Assembly: GCF_001895145.1 (NCBI RefSeq)
Contig: NZ_BDIR01000002.1
Coordinates: 124,001-188,000, forward strand
DNA: 64,000 nucleotides
Reading direction: 5' to 3'
Source: Arcobacter sp. LA11
Lineage (GTDB): Bacteria; Campylobacterota; Campylobacteria; Campylobacterales; Arcobacteraceae
Part shown: positions 42,582 to 51,827 of the stretch, piece after piece
How the letters are laid out: each line of letters begins with the position of its first letter
Numbering within the stretch: the first letter of the stretch is position 1
Position numbers and translations under genes: made by a program
The notes under the pieces: model-generated
Database searches by the model: none
Told to the model about the DNA's origin: nothing
The model's input: the letters and a program-made list of their open reading frames with translations, nothing else

Positions 42582-43259
42582 TTGAAATTTACGTTTGTAA
42601 CACTTTTCCCTAATCTTATCGAGCCATATTTTTATGATTCAATTTTAAAAAGAGCAGTAGACGCAGAGTTTATAAGTTATGAGTTTTATAATCCAAGAGA
42701 TTATACTACTAATAAACATTTAAAAGTTGATTCTCAAATGGTTGGTGGTGGAGCAGGGATGCTTATGACATGTCAACCTCTTTTTGATTGTTTAGATAAA
42801 ATAAAAGAAGAAAATGAAGATGCCTATATTATCTTTCCTCTTGCTGCTGCAAAACCATTTAAACAAAATGATGCAAAAAGACTAGCAAAAAAGAAAAATA
42901 TAGTTTTTGTAAGTGGTAGATATGAAGGAATTGACGAAAGAGTTATAGAAAAGTACGCAAATGAAGTATTTTCTATTGGAGAATTCATATTAACAGGTGG
43001 AGAATTACCATCTTTAACCATGGCTGATGCAATTTCTAGAAATGTAGATGGAGTTTTAGGAAATGCCGATTCTTTGGTAATGGAAAGCTATGAAAATAAT
43101 CTTCTAGAAGCTCCATCTTTTACAAAACCTGAAAATTTCCAAAATTTAAGTGTGGTTAAAGAATTCTTAAAGGGAAATCATAGTAAAATTTCCGACTTAA
43201 AATTCCAGATGTCAATTTGTAAAACAAAATATTATAGACCTAATAAGGAAACGAAATGA
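42582..43259 (+). CDS. trmD: tRNA (guanine-37-N1)-methyltransferase TrmD
   Basis: Makes m1G37 to prevent frameshifting. A trefoil-knot SPOUT enzyme: [16 protein letters not shown] at the start, [14 protein letters not shown], the knot [15 protein letters not shown] at about 107-121 and [20 protein letters not shown], where the SAM loop and the catalytic Asp region lie. 225 residues. Starts at TTG 42582 with AAGG in front. It is coupled to rplS by a 4-base overlap, but rpsP and rimM, its usual neighbours, are absent here. Confidence 0.96.
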   Translation: MKFTFVTLFPNLIEPYFYDSILKRAVDAEFISYEFYNPRDYTTNKHLKVDSQMVGGGAGMLMTCQPLFDCLDKIKEENEDAYIIFPLAAAKPFKQNDAKRLAKKKNIVFVSGRYEGIDERVIEKYANEVFSIGEFILTGGELPSLTMADAISRNVDGVLGNADSLVMESYENNLLEAPSFTKPENFQNLSVVKEFLKGNHSKISDLKFQMSICKTKYYRPNKETK

Positions 43260-43612
43260 AGAATAGATATATTGCAAGCTTTGAAGCGGCGCAAATGGAG
43301 TCTAAAGAGATCCCTCAATTTAGAGCAGGTGATACAGTAAGACTTGGTGTAGAAATTAAAGAAGGTGAGAAAAAAAGAGTTCAAACTTTCGAAGGTATAG
43401 TTATTGCTAGAAGTGGTGAAGGTACATCAGCTACTTTTACAGTAAGAAAAATTGGAGCAAATTCTGTTGGTGTAGAAAGAATTTTCCCATTATACTCTGA
43501 CTCATTAAAATCTTTTGATGTAGTTAGAAGAGGTAAAGTAAGAAGAGCTAAGCTTCATTACCTAAGAGGTCTTACTGGTAAAGCTGCTAGAATTAAAGAA
43601 CTTAAAAAGTAA
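43256..43612 (+). CDS. rplS: 50S ribosomal protein L19
   Basis: A 118-residue basic protein at the 30S-50S interface. [22 protein letters not shown] and [21 protein letters not shown], then [20 protein letters not shown] and the end [18 protein letters not shown], are all family blocks. The start overlaps trmD by 4 bases (ATGA). A terminator follows immediately. Confidence 0.97.
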   Translation: MKNRYIASFEAAQMESKEIPQFRAGDTVRLGVEIKEGEKKRVQTFEGIVIARSGEGTSATFTVRKIGANSVGVERIFPLYSDSLKSFDVVRRGKVRRAKLHYLRGLTGKAARIKELKK

Positions 43613-43614
43613 TC

Positions 43615-43640
43615 AAACTAAGGCAAAAGCCTTAGTTTTA
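43615..43640 (+). terminator. Terminator after rplS
   Basis: 10-bp stem AAACTAAGGC / GCCTTAGTTT (43615-43624 and 43629-43638) with loop AAAA and short T-run. It ends 6 bases before the next start codon, which therefore has no Shine-Dalgarno. Confidence 0.75.
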
Positions 43641-43645
43641 CTTAG

Positions 43646-44182
43646 ATGTCTAAAACTTTAATTTATACTGCATTACTCCCCGAAGCCCAACCATTAATTA
43701 ACTTTTTAAAACTTAAACAAGATCAGTCTGTCCAAAATTTACCTAAGGGTAATAAATTATATAAAGATGAAAATGATAAATATTTATTAATAGTATCTGG
43801 TATTGGTAAAGATAATTGTAAAAAATCTTTAGAATTTATTTATGAAAATTTTGAAATAGAAAAAGCAATCAATATAGGAATTGCTGGATGTTCTGATGGT
43901 TCTGTAAAAATAGGAACATTTTTTTGTACAAATAGGTTACTATTTGGCATAAACTTTGCTTCTTTAACTACTGTTGATGCTCCTTTAGAAACTGATGAAA
44001 ATTTAGAAACACTTTTAGTTGATATGGAAGCAAAATATTTTGAAGAAATTTCAAAAAAATATTGTAATAATATTTATACGTTTAAAGTTGTATCTGATTA
44101 TTTAGAAGCAAAAATTCCAGAAAAGTCTTTTGTTATTGATTTAATTCATAGTTCATTAGATACGTGGAAAAAGTATCTATGA
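43646..44182 (+). CDS. Nucleosidase/phosphorylase-superfamily protein, short
   Basis: A 178-residue member of the MTA/SAH nucleosidase - purine nucleoside phosphorylase superfamily. It shows LLVSGIGKDNCKKSLEFIYENF-like central strand (LIVSGIGKDN), INIGIAGCSDGSVKIGTFF (the GIAG substrate loop) and, near the end, FKVVSDYLEAK, the place of the catalytic Asp. It is shorter than MTAN (about 230) and its substrate is unknown. No ribosome site is visible because the rplS terminator directly precedes it. Its stop overlaps the next gene's ATG (ATGA), which links it functionally to a radical SAM lyase-like protein. Confidence 0.75.
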   Translation: MSKTLIYTALLPEAQPLINFLKLKQDQSVQNLPKGNKLYKDENDKYLLIVSGIGKDNCKKSLEFIYENFEIEKAINIGIAGCSDGSVKIGTFFCTNRLLFGINFASLTTVDAPLETDENLETLLVDMEAKYFEEISKKYCNNIYTFKVVSDYLEAKIPEKSFVIDLIHSSLDTWKKYL

Positions 44183-45426
44183 GTTATAAAGAAAAATTTG
44201 AATCATTAATAGAAAAAACTAATTTAAATAATCTTCCTCTTTCTTCTCAAAACTTTATAAAAGAAAAAGCATTTGAGTACGAATTTTCTTATCAAGAGTT
44301 AAAACAAATTATTGATTTTGCAATTGATTTTAAAATGTGGCATGAAGATGATATTTCTGAAATATTTAAAGAGAAATATTCAAATAGAAAAAATGCATTT
44401 AATGATATAAGAAAGAAATGGCAAGCTTTAAAAGATTCCCCAAATTCATATTCAAAGTTTGATAAAGAACTTTATAAAGATGATGTAAGAAAGTTTTCTT
44501 TTACTAAATTTGAAGGAGAAAAGGCTGCTTTAGGTTCTTGTCCTGTTGCTAGCCCTAATACTAGATGTTGTAATCTTCTAACTTTAGATGCTGTTCAATC
44601 TTGTGGTTTTGATTGTTCTTATTGTTCTATTCAATCTTTTTACAATCAAGATAAGATAGGTTTTGATGTAAACTTTAAAGAAAATCTAAAAACTCTTCAA
44701 CTTGATCCTAATGAAACATATCATATTGGAACAGGACAAAGTTCTGATTCTCTTATGTGGGGGAATAAAGAGGGGATTTTAGATGCTCTTTTTGAATTTG
44801 CACGAAAATGGCCAAATGTAATACTTGAGTTTAAAACTAAATCAAATAATATAAAATACTTTTTAGAAAATGATGTTCCTAAAAATATTATTTGTACTTG
44901 GTCTTTAAATACTCCTACAATAATTGAAAATGAGGAACATTTAGCAGCTTCTTTAAATGAGCGAATAGAAGCTGCTAGAGAGATTAGTGATAAAGGTGTT
45001 CTTGTTGGTTTTCATTTTCATCCAATAGTTCAATATGAAAACTATTTAGAAGAGTATGCTGTGGTTTATAAGACCTTAATAGATAGTTTTAATCCAAAAA
45101 AAGTAGCTCTTGTATCTTTAGGAACACTTACTTTTATAAAGCCAGTTATAAATAAAATAAGAAGTAGAAATTTTAAATCAAAGATTTTACAAATGCCTTT
45201 TGAAGATGCAAATGGAAAACAATCTTATTCTTTAGATATAAAAAGAGAGATGTTTAAACATGCTTATAATACTTTTAAACCATGGCATAAAGATGTTTAT
45301 TTTTATTTGTGTATGGAAAATGAGTCTTTATGGAAAGATGTCTTTGGGTATGAATATATCTCTAATAATCAAATGGAAGATATGATGAAAATGTCATATC
45401 TCAATAAAATCAATAATTTACTGTAA
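44179..45426 (+). CDS. Spore photoproduct lyase-like radical SAM protein
   Basis: A 415-residue radical SAM protein. The cluster motif CGFDCSYCSIQSFY is at about residues 143-156 (CX3CX2C), preceded by CPVASPNTRCCNLLTLDAVQ, and the rest (ETYHIGTGQSSDSLMWG, LEFKTKSNN, TWSLNTP, VGFHFHPIVQYENYLEEY) follows the SplB family, which repairs thymine spore photoproduct in Bacillus. Campylobacterota do not form spores, so the substrate must be something else or a non-spore lesion. ATG 44179 overlaps the nucleosidase-like gene; an in-frame GTG at 44164 is less likely. Confidence 0.85.
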   Translation: MSYKEKFESLIEKTNLNNLPLSSQNFIKEKAFEYEFSYQELKQIIDFAIDFKMWHEDDISEIFKEKYSNRKNAFNDIRKKWQALKDSPNSYSKFDKELYKDDVRKFSFTKFEGEKAALGSCPVASPNTRCCNLLTLDAVQSCGFDCSYCSIQSFYNQDKIGFDVNFKENLKTLQLDPNETYHIGTGQSSDSLMWGNKEGILDALFEFARKWPNVILEFKTKSNNIKYFLENDVPKNIICTWSLNTPTIIENEEHLAASLNERIEAAREISDKGVLVGFHFHPIVQYENYLEEYAVVYKTLIDSFNPKKVALVSLGTLTFIKPVINKIRSRNFKSKILQMPFEDANGKQSYSLDIKREMFKHAYNTFKPWHKDVYFYLCMENESLWKDVFGYEYISNNQMEDMMKMSYLNKINNLL

Positions 45427-45554
45427 GGGCTATAACAAAAGTATATAAGTTATATGCACTGTATAAAAACTAACCAAATTTTTTTTTTTAATTAAGGAAG
45501 ATAAAAATAAATTAAGGATAGGATGATTTCAAAAATTTAAGGCTTTTAAAGCAA
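45427..45554 (+). other. Spacer upstream of the PAS histidine kinase
   Basis: 128 bases of AT-rich spacer. TGTATAAAAAC near 45459 is a possible -10, and a T12 run at about 45480-45491 is notable. AAGGC lies 11 bases before ATG 45555. No hairpin terminator for the upstream lyase-like gene is visible. Confidence 0.35.
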
Positions 45555-46805
45555 ATGGATCAAGAATTAATAAATAATATAAAAGCTAGATTAGATAAAA
45601 AAAACAGTGTTTTAGAAATTAAAGATATCCAAACTATAACACAAGAACTTGATATTTATCATACTGAACTTATAACCCAAAATGAAGAACTATATTCAAC
45701 AAATCAAGAACTAAGTAAATTAAAAGAAGAGCTAAGAAGTATTTTTAACTATTCTCCTATCTGTTACTTTACTATTGATAAAGATTTTAAAATTATTGAC
45801 TCAAATTTATTAGCAAAAGAATATTTTGATATAAATAAGAGAATAAAAACTTTTTTTCATCTTGTTGAAAATTCAAGTAAAACTAATTTTTTAGATTGGA
45901 TAAATTTAAAAGAATTTTTAAAAAAAGATTTGGAAGTATTTTTAAAATGCGTAGATTCTGAATCAAAGAGATTTAGGTTAAAAGCAATTCCTTATCCAAG
46001 TAAGGGTGAAATATATTTCTTATCTATAATAGATATAGATGAAGAGTATAAATTTAAAGAAAATTTGAAACAAAAAGTAGAAGAAGAGGTTGCAAAAAAT
46101 ATTTTTAATCAAAAGATTCTTCAAGAGAAATCAAAACTTGCATCTATGGGAGAATTAATTGATATTATAGCCCATCAATGGGCATCTCCTTTAACAAATA
46201 TAAGAGTTCAAGCAGATTTATTAAAAAGAGATTATAAAAAAAACAGAGTTAATGGAGAGTATGTAGAAGATTACTCAGGGAAAATCAAAAATAATATTGA
46301 TCATTTAATTAGTACATTAAGAGAATTCAGAAACTTTTTAAGACCAAATGAAAATTTAGAAAGAGTGAATCTAATCAAGCTTGTTAGTAGTGTTAAAATT
46401 CTTTTAAAAGATACTTTAATTGCTAAAAGGGTTAGATTAAGTATGGATGTTGATGAATCAATTCATATTAATGTTTATATAAATGAACTAATAAACGTTT
46501 TTGTAAATCTTATTACAAATGCAATTGAAGCTCACCAAGAAAATCATACTAGAAATAGATATGTTAATATTTCTGCAACAGAAGAAAATAATTCTGTAAA
46601 AATTCATGTTAAAGATAATGCTGGTGGTATTTCTAAGCGAACTCTTAAAAAGATTTTTGAGAAGGAATTTACAACAAAAGAAGAAGGAACAGGAATAGGG
46701 CTTTATTTAGTTAAAGCAATTTTAGAAAAAATCAACTCTTCTATTGAAGCTAGAAGTAAAGAAAATGAAACAGAGTTTTTAATAACTATTAACACTGTTC
46801 AATAA
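45555..46805 (+). CDS. Soluble PAS-domain sensor histidine kinase
   Basis: A 416-residue kinase without membrane spans or signal peptide. N-terminal coiled coil (ITQNEELYSTNQELSKLKEEL, 40-60), one PAS domain (FNYSPICYFTIDKDFKIIDSN, about 65-170), a helical linker, and an HisKA H-box MGELIDIIAHQWASPLTNI with the phospho-His at about residue 207. ATPase boxes: N (LITNAIEAH), G1 (DNAGGIS) and G2 (GTGIGLYLVKAIL). The NEELYSTNQEL coil resembles the one in the CheB-CheR protein nearby. No response regulator is adjacent. It ends 2 bases from the convergent GGDEF-EAL gene; a part in the light module is possible but unproven. Confidence 0.9.
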   Translation: MDQELINNIKARLDKKNSVLEIKDIQTITQELDIYHTELITQNEELYSTNQELSKLKEELRSIFNYSPICYFTIDKDFKIIDSNLLAKEYFDINKRIKTFFHLVENSSKTNFLDWINLKEFLKKDLEVFLKCVDSESKRFRLKAIPYPSKGEIYFLSIIDIDEEYKFKENLKQKVEEEVAKNIFNQKILQEKSKLASMGELIDIIAHQWASPLTNIRVQADLLKRDYKKNRVNGEYVEDYSGKIKNNIDHLISTLREFRNFLRPNENLERVNLIKLVSSVKILLKDTLIAKRVRLSMDVDESIHINVYINELINVFVNLITNAIEAHQENHTRNRYVNISATEENNSVKIHVKDNAGGISKRTLKKIFEKEFTTKEEGTGIGLYLVKAILEKINSSIEARSKENETEFLITINTVQ

Positions 46806-46806
46806 G

Positions 46807-48981
46807 TTATTTTAGAAGAAATTTTTCTCTGATTTCTTCTACTTTTAAAGGTTTAGAAAAATAATACCCTTGAACATAGTCAGCCTCTATACTTTTTAAC
46901 CATTCAAAGCTTTTTTTAGTTTCAACACCTTCTATAACAACTTTACAGTTAATACCATGTGCCATATAAATCATAGACTTTACCATATTTCTTGCTTGTT
47001 GATCTTCATCTATTCTAAAGGTAAAAGATTTATCAATCTTAACTACATTTACTGGAAGATTGTGTAGTTGTGATAAAGAAGCATAGCCTGTACCAAAATC
47101 ATCTAGATATATTTTTGAACCAAGGTTACAAAGGTTATTGATTGTTGATTGAAGATTTTCAAGGTTTTCCATAGCACTTGTTTCTGTAATTTCAAAGTTA
47201 AAATTATTGATATCTAAATCATATTTTAGAGCAATATCATTGTATGATTCTATAAAAGTCTCTTTTATAAGTTGTAAAATTGATATATTTATAGCTATAG
47301 GAACTATTTTATAATTGTTTTTTATATTTTGACTATAAAACTTACAGATTTCTTCAAATATAATTTCTCCAAGTTCAGTTATTAAGCCTTCTGATTCTGC
47401 TATTGATATAATTTCTTCAGGATTGACAAAATTACCATTTTCATCTTCAATTCTTAATAGTGCTTCTAAAGAGTATAATGAGCTATCTTCAATATTTATA
47501 ATAGGTTGATAATATACTTCTAGTTTCCTTTTTAACGGGTTATTAATCGTTTTTAAAAGAATATTTTTGAAAGTGTCTTTTTCTTTTATGAATTTTTCAT
47601 CTTCTGGTCTAAATACAGATACTTGATTTCTTCCACTTTTCTTTGCTCTATACATAGCTGAATCTGCTCTACTCATTAATTCACCAATTTGTGTACCATG
47701 TAAAGGAGAAATAGCTATTCCAATAGATGCCCCAATTATATGTTCATTGTTATTAATAAAAAATGGTTTTCTAAGTTCCTTAACTAAAGAGTTTCCTATT
47801 TTAGATACAAATTCTTCACTTTGGATTCTTGAAAGTACAATAATAAATTCATCTCCTCCAACTCTTGCAACAATATCATTTGTTCTTACTGTTGCTAAGA
47901 TTCTTTGTGCAGCTTCTTGTAATAATAAGTCTCCTTCATGATGTCCATAAATATCGTTGATTTGTTTAAAATGGTCTAGATCTAGAAAAAGAATACCATT
48001 TTTACTATTTTTTTTCTCAGATTTTTCAAGTAAATTTGAAAGAGAAATTTGTAAAAAGTGTCTATTTACAAGACCTGTTAACGTATCATAATGAGCTAAT
48101 CTATCTAATTCTAATTGATGTTTTTTTCTTTCACTAATATCTGAAAAAATTGATGTGAAAAAAATTCTTTTTGTAACGGGTTCGATTACTCTATTTACTT
48201 GTAGCCATTCTGGAAAAACTTCGCCATTTTTTCTTTTATTCCATATCTCTCCTGACCACCATCCATGATGTTCAATGTCATACCAAATTTTTTTATAAAA
48301 ATCCATAGAGTGTCTACCTGATTTTAATAACCTTGGTGTTTGTCCTAAAGCTTCTGATGTTGAATATCCTGTTATTTCTGTAAAGGCATTATTTACTTTT
48401 AGAATCTCTGCTTTCTCATTTGTGATGATAACTCCATCTTTAAGTTGATCAATTACGATATGAGATAGATAGTTTGAATTTTGTGAATCACTTTCATCGT
48501 AAGGATGTATCACCCCAATAATAAGTCTACTTTGGTCTGTTTTTTTATCATGAAGTTTTTTTAGAGTTAAAGTAAATGAAGTTTTATTCTTCAATTGTAA
48601 AAAATAGAACATAATAGACTGTCGTTTTTCATCTTTTATAAAGTTCCTAAATTGTGTTGTATATTCACTAAATACAATTTGATCTAAAAAACTTCTAAAA
48701 GAACTTTCAAGGATTATATATTTTTTTTTAGATAAAAAGCTAAGTGCAGATTCATTTAGATTTTTTATTTTTCCAAATTGGTCTAATATAATTAAGATAT
48801 TTGGAGATTGTTCAAAAAAGAATCTATAATCTTTATACATTTGATTATCTAAATCAATAATATCATTTTCAAGAATTTCAATATTTTGTTTTTGATTATA
48901 AAGATCTCTTTGTAATTCAACTACAAGACGATTGAGATTAGATATTTGTTCTTGATAAGCTTTAATCTCAATATCATCCAT
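46807..48981 (-). CDS. PAS-PAS-GGDEF-EAL c-di-GMP protein (last gene of phytochrome operon)
   Basis: 724 residues, soluble. Coiled coil about 1-50, PAS 1 about 55-150 (FFEQSPNILIILDQFGKI), PAS 2 about 175-290 (LKDGVIITNEKAEILKVNNAF, SGEIWNKRKNGEVFPEW), GGDEF about 295-460 with GGDEF at about 373 and the RTND inhibitory site five residues before it, and EAL about 480-720 with EALLR at about 505 and DDFGTGYASLSQL. Both catalytic motifs look intact, so it may make and break c-di-GMP. It lies 14 bases after the CheB-CheR gene with AAAGGG before ATG 48981. The PAS domains may receive the signal from the upstream proteins. Confidence 0.93.
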   Translation of the reverse strand: MDDIEIKAYQEQISNLNRLVVELQRDLYNQKQNIEILENDIIDLDNQMYKDYRFFFEQSPNILIILDQFGKIKNLNESALSFLSKKKYIILESSFRSFLDQIVFSEYTTQFRNFIKDEKRQSIMFYFLQLKNKTSFTLTLKKLHDKKTDQSRLIIGVIHPYDESDSQNSNYLSHIVIDQLKDGVIITNEKAEILKVNNAFTEITGYSTSEALGQTPRLLKSGRHSMDFYKKIWYDIEHHGWWSGEIWNKRKNGEVFPEWLQVNRVIEPVTKRIFFTSIFSDISERKKHQLELDRLAHYDTLTGLVNRHFLQISLSNLLEKSEKKNSKNGILFLDLDHFKQINDIYGHHEGDLLLQEAAQRILATVRTNDIVARVGGDEFIIVLSRIQSEEFVSKIGNSLVKELRKPFFINNNEHIIGASIGIAISPLHGTQIGELMSRADSAMYRAKKSGRNQVSVFRPEDEKFIKEKDTFKNILLKTINNPLKRKLEVYYQPIINIEDSSLYSLEALLRIEDENGNFVNPEEIISIAESEGLITELGEIIFEEICKFYSQNIKNNYKIVPIAINISILQLIKETFIESYNDIALKYDLDINNFNFEITETSAMENLENLQSTINNLCNLGSKIYLDDFGTGYASLSQLHNLPVNVVKIDKSFTFRIDEDQQARNMVKSMIYMAHGINCKVVIEGVETKKSFEWLKSIEADYVQGYYFSKPLKVEEIREKFLLK

Positions 48982-48995
48982 GTGAGCCCTTTCTT

Positions 48996-51827
48996 TTAAG
49001 CAAATTTAAAAAATATAACTCTATCTGTATAGAGTTGGTCTGGACAATTCTCATATTTGAATCTTACAACTTTTTTCTCTTTTTCTTTAGTTACTATAGT
49101 AATACTACTCCAACCGTCACTATCAATTATATCATTTTTAAAAATAGTATTTTCTATTTGGTTATGAGTCATATTTAAAAAAAGTTCTTCGAAACTCATA
49201 TGCGTAAATTCTTCATTAGAATAACCAAAAAGTTCTTCTGCTAAAAAGTTTACATGAACAAATTCCATTGCTATATTAACACAAACCATAGGGTATTTTG
49301 TATACTTTCCAAGTACGTTCATAAAGTTTTCGTGTTGTTTATTAGATATTTCAGTTTTATTTTTTATTTTTTCAAAAAATAGAATAGCTCCAACAACTTC
49401 TCTATTATCAAATTTATAAGGAACAATTCTTAAATCGTGTTGCAAACTTTTGTTTCTTAAATTTATTATGCATTCTCTTTCCATTTCAATTACATTTATC
49501 AGTTCTGCTCTTAAATTTGGAATATCCATACTAAAGCTAAAAGATGTAATTACTTGTCCTATATCATCATGTAATAGTTCAAAAAGTTTACCTGCTTTAT
49601 TTGTATACCTTTGAAGTCTTAGGCGATTATCTACAAAAAGTATATTGTCATCTATTGAACTTAACATAGCTGTAAGATCGTTATTTACTTTTCCTAATTC
49701 AAATGATTTTACCTCTAACTCTTCATTTACTGTTGAAAGCTCTTCATTTGTAGATTGAAGTTCTTCATTTGCAGTTTGTAATTCTTCATTTGCAGATTGC
49801 ATCTCTTCATTCGCAGATTGCAATTCTTCATTTGTAGATTGTAATTCTTCGTTGCTTGTTTCTAAATCTTGAATAGAACTTTGTAGTCTTTCTCTAAAAA
49901 TCTCAATTTCTTGTTTTAATTTATCTTTACTTAAATCATCAATAGATTGATAATTAACAGGAAGAGAACTTTCATAAGATAATTGCAATTCAAAAAATGC
50001 AAGAACAAATAGCTCATCATTTATATCTGGATGGATTTTTTCTATAGCTATATAAAGCATTGTATTTTTATTTTTTGTTTCATGAAATAGAGCTTGTGAA
50101 CTTGCTCTTCCATCTCTTTTTGCCTGTTGTAAAAGGGATCTTATATCTATTTTTAAATCACCTTTTGCCATATTTAATATATTTAATTCTAATCTTCCTT
50201 CTGGAAATGTTAAATATGGATTTAAATTTCCATTTATATGAAGCATCTCTCCCATTGAATTTATAACAATTGAAGCTGGCATAAGTTTTTCGTTTATAAC
50301 TTGATTCATTTTATCTTTTAAAGATATGTCTTCATTTATTTTTACTTTGGATTGTAAACTTGAGATTTTTTGATTATGCACTAATTTTTTAGCACCTTTT
50401 GTATATTCTAAATTAAATGATAATTCGGTTTTTCTTCTTTTAAATAGTTGTGATTTTTTTGTTGAAACTTCAAAAAGTTCAGGTGAAGTATTTGAAGCTG
50501 ATTCTGATTTTCCTAAAAAAAGGAAACAATCTGGTTTTAGTGAATAATGAAATGTTTGAAATATCTTTTTTTGTGTTTCATTATTAAAATAGATTAAAAC
50601 ATTTCTACAACTAACTAAGTCAATATGTGAAAAAGGAGGATCAGTAATCATATTTTGTTTTGCAAATACAACATGATCTCGTAATGTTTTATTTATCATA
50701 TATGAACTTGCATCATTTTCTTGAAAATAGCGCTTTAATATATTTGGTTTAATCTCTTTTGTTTGAGAACTAGAATAAACAGCTTTTCTTCCTAAATTTA
50801 AAGCATAATCGTCAATATCTGTTGCAAAAATTTGAAAAGGAATTTGTTTATTTAATTTTCTATTTGCTTCTTCAAAAAGTATTGCCATAGAGTATGCTTC
50901 TGCTCCATTTGCACAACCTGCAACCCAAACTCTAATAGGTTCAGTATGGTCTCTTTTATCAATCATATTATCAACAATAACTTTTAAATCATCAAAAGCT
51001 TCTTTATCTCTAAAAAAGTCAGTTACTGAAATAAGAAGGTCTTTAAAAAGTGCTTCTACTTCATTTGAAGAGTTTGATAAGAGTTCAACATAGTCATCCA
51101 AGGTAACAAACTTATTTACAACCATTCTTCTTTGTATTCTTCTTTGTATAGTTTTTAGTTTGTAACCACTAAAGTCATATGAAGTTTGATCAAAAATTGC
51201 TTGAAAGATTTTTTCCAAATTTGTTCTAACTTTTGGTTCTGTAACTCTTTTAATATTCTCTTTACTTGAATATATAAGTTTAGGTAATTCGCTAGCTATT
51301 TCTTTTGGTGATAGTACTAAATCTACAAACCCAGTATCCATTGCAGACCTTGGCATACCAGAATACTTTGCACTTTGATTATCTTGTGCTATTGTTATTC
51401 CTCCTGCAGCTTTTATTGCACTTATTCCAACTGCACCATCACTACCTGTTCCTGATAAGATAATACCAATACAGAACTCTTTTATTTCATCTGCCATAGA
51501 ACAAAAAAGGTCATTTACCGATGGTTTAGGTCCAATTATTGCTGCTGGAGATAAAATAATATGTTCTTTCTCAATTGTTGCATTATGCCCTGGAGCTATA
51601 ATATATATTGAACCTTTTTCAGGTTTTATATCTTCTTCAACCATATATATTGGGAAAGATGTAACTTTTTCTAATAGTTCTTTTAGAATTGTAGGATGTG
51701 AAGGGTCAAGATGTTGAGCTATTATATAAATACTATCTTCAAACTCTAAGTGTTTTAAAAAATCTTTTATTGCATCAAGTCCACCTGCAGAAGCACCAAT
51801 ACCGATCCAAAACTTATTCTTCCCCAT
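48996..51827 (-). CDS. CheB-CheR fusion with coiled coil and two PAS domains
   Basis: 943 residues, soluble. CheB methylesterase about 1-190 with the whole catalytic triad: Ser13 (GASAGG), His39 (IAQHLDPSH), Asp130 (SGTGSDGA). CheR about 215-480: TIQRRIQRRM, TDFFRDKEAF, SCRNVLIYF are conserved, but the SAM loop reads GCANGAEAYS instead of the usual GC[AS]TGEEAYS. Then a heptad coiled coil at about 640-715 made of NEELQST-type repeats, a PAS (about 720-820) and a second PAS (about 840-943). Unlike many CheBR hybrids it has no kinase domain. The ATG overlaps the phytochrome stop by one base (TAATG), AAGGAAAAATA before it. Confidence 0.93.
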   Translation of the reverse strand: MGKNKFWIGIGASAGGLDAIKDFLKHLEFEDSIYIIAQHLDPSHPTILKELLEKVTSFPIYMVEEDIKPEKGSIYIIAPGHNATIEKEHIILSPAAIIGPKPSVNDLFCSMADEIKEFCIGIILSGTGSDGAVGISAIKAAGGITIAQDNQSAKYSGMPRSAMDTGFVDLVLSPKEIASELPKLIYSSKENIKRVTEPKVRTNLEKIFQAIFDQTSYDFSGYKLKTIQRRIQRRMVVNKFVTLDDYVELLSNSSNEVEALFKDLLISVTDFFRDKEAFDDLKVIVDNMIDKRDHTEPIRVWVAGCANGAEAYSMAILFEEANRKLNKQIPFQIFATDIDDYALNLGRKAVYSSSQTKEIKPNILKRYFQENDASSYMINKTLRDHVVFAKQNMITDPPFSHIDLVSCRNVLIYFNNETQKKIFQTFHYSLKPDCFLFLGKSESASNTSPELFEVSTKKSQLFKRRKTELSFNLEYTKGAKKLVHNQKISSLQSKVKINEDISLKDKMNQVINEKLMPASIVINSMGEMLHINGNLNPYLTFPEGRLELNILNMAKGDLKIDIRSLLQQAKRDGRASSQALFHETKNKNTMLYIAIEKIHPDINDELFVLAFFELQLSYESSLPVNYQSIDDLSKDKLKQEIEIFRERLQSSIQDLETSNEELQSTNEELQSANEEMQSANEELQTANEELQSTNEELSTVNEELEVKSFELGKVNNDLTAMLSSIDDNILFVDNRLRLQRYTNKAGKLFELLHDDIGQVITSFSFSMDIPNLRAELINVIEMERECIINLRNKSLQHDLRIVPYKFDNREVVGAILFFEKIKNKTEISNKQHENFMNVLGKYTKYPMVCVNIAMEFVHVNFLAEELFGYSNEEFTHMSFEELFLNMTHNQIENTIFKNDIIDSDGWSSITIVTKEKEKKVVRFKYENCPDQLYTDRVIFFKFA
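49711..49855 (-). repeat. Seven 21-bp coding repeats (NEELQ heptads)
   Basis: Within the CheB-CheR gene, the 21-base unit encoding NEELQSx recurs in register about seven times (variants NEEMQ, NEELS, NEELE). It encodes a continuous coiled coil. Imperfect codon identity between copies argues for an old repeat, though length change by slippage remains possible. Confidence 0.85.

Noticed and set aside
49711-49855. Regular 21-bp repeats that could be taken for a CRISPR-like or non-coding repeat array
   Set aside because: They are in frame with a coding coiled coil (NEELQ heptads), vary at codon third positions, and have no spacers.
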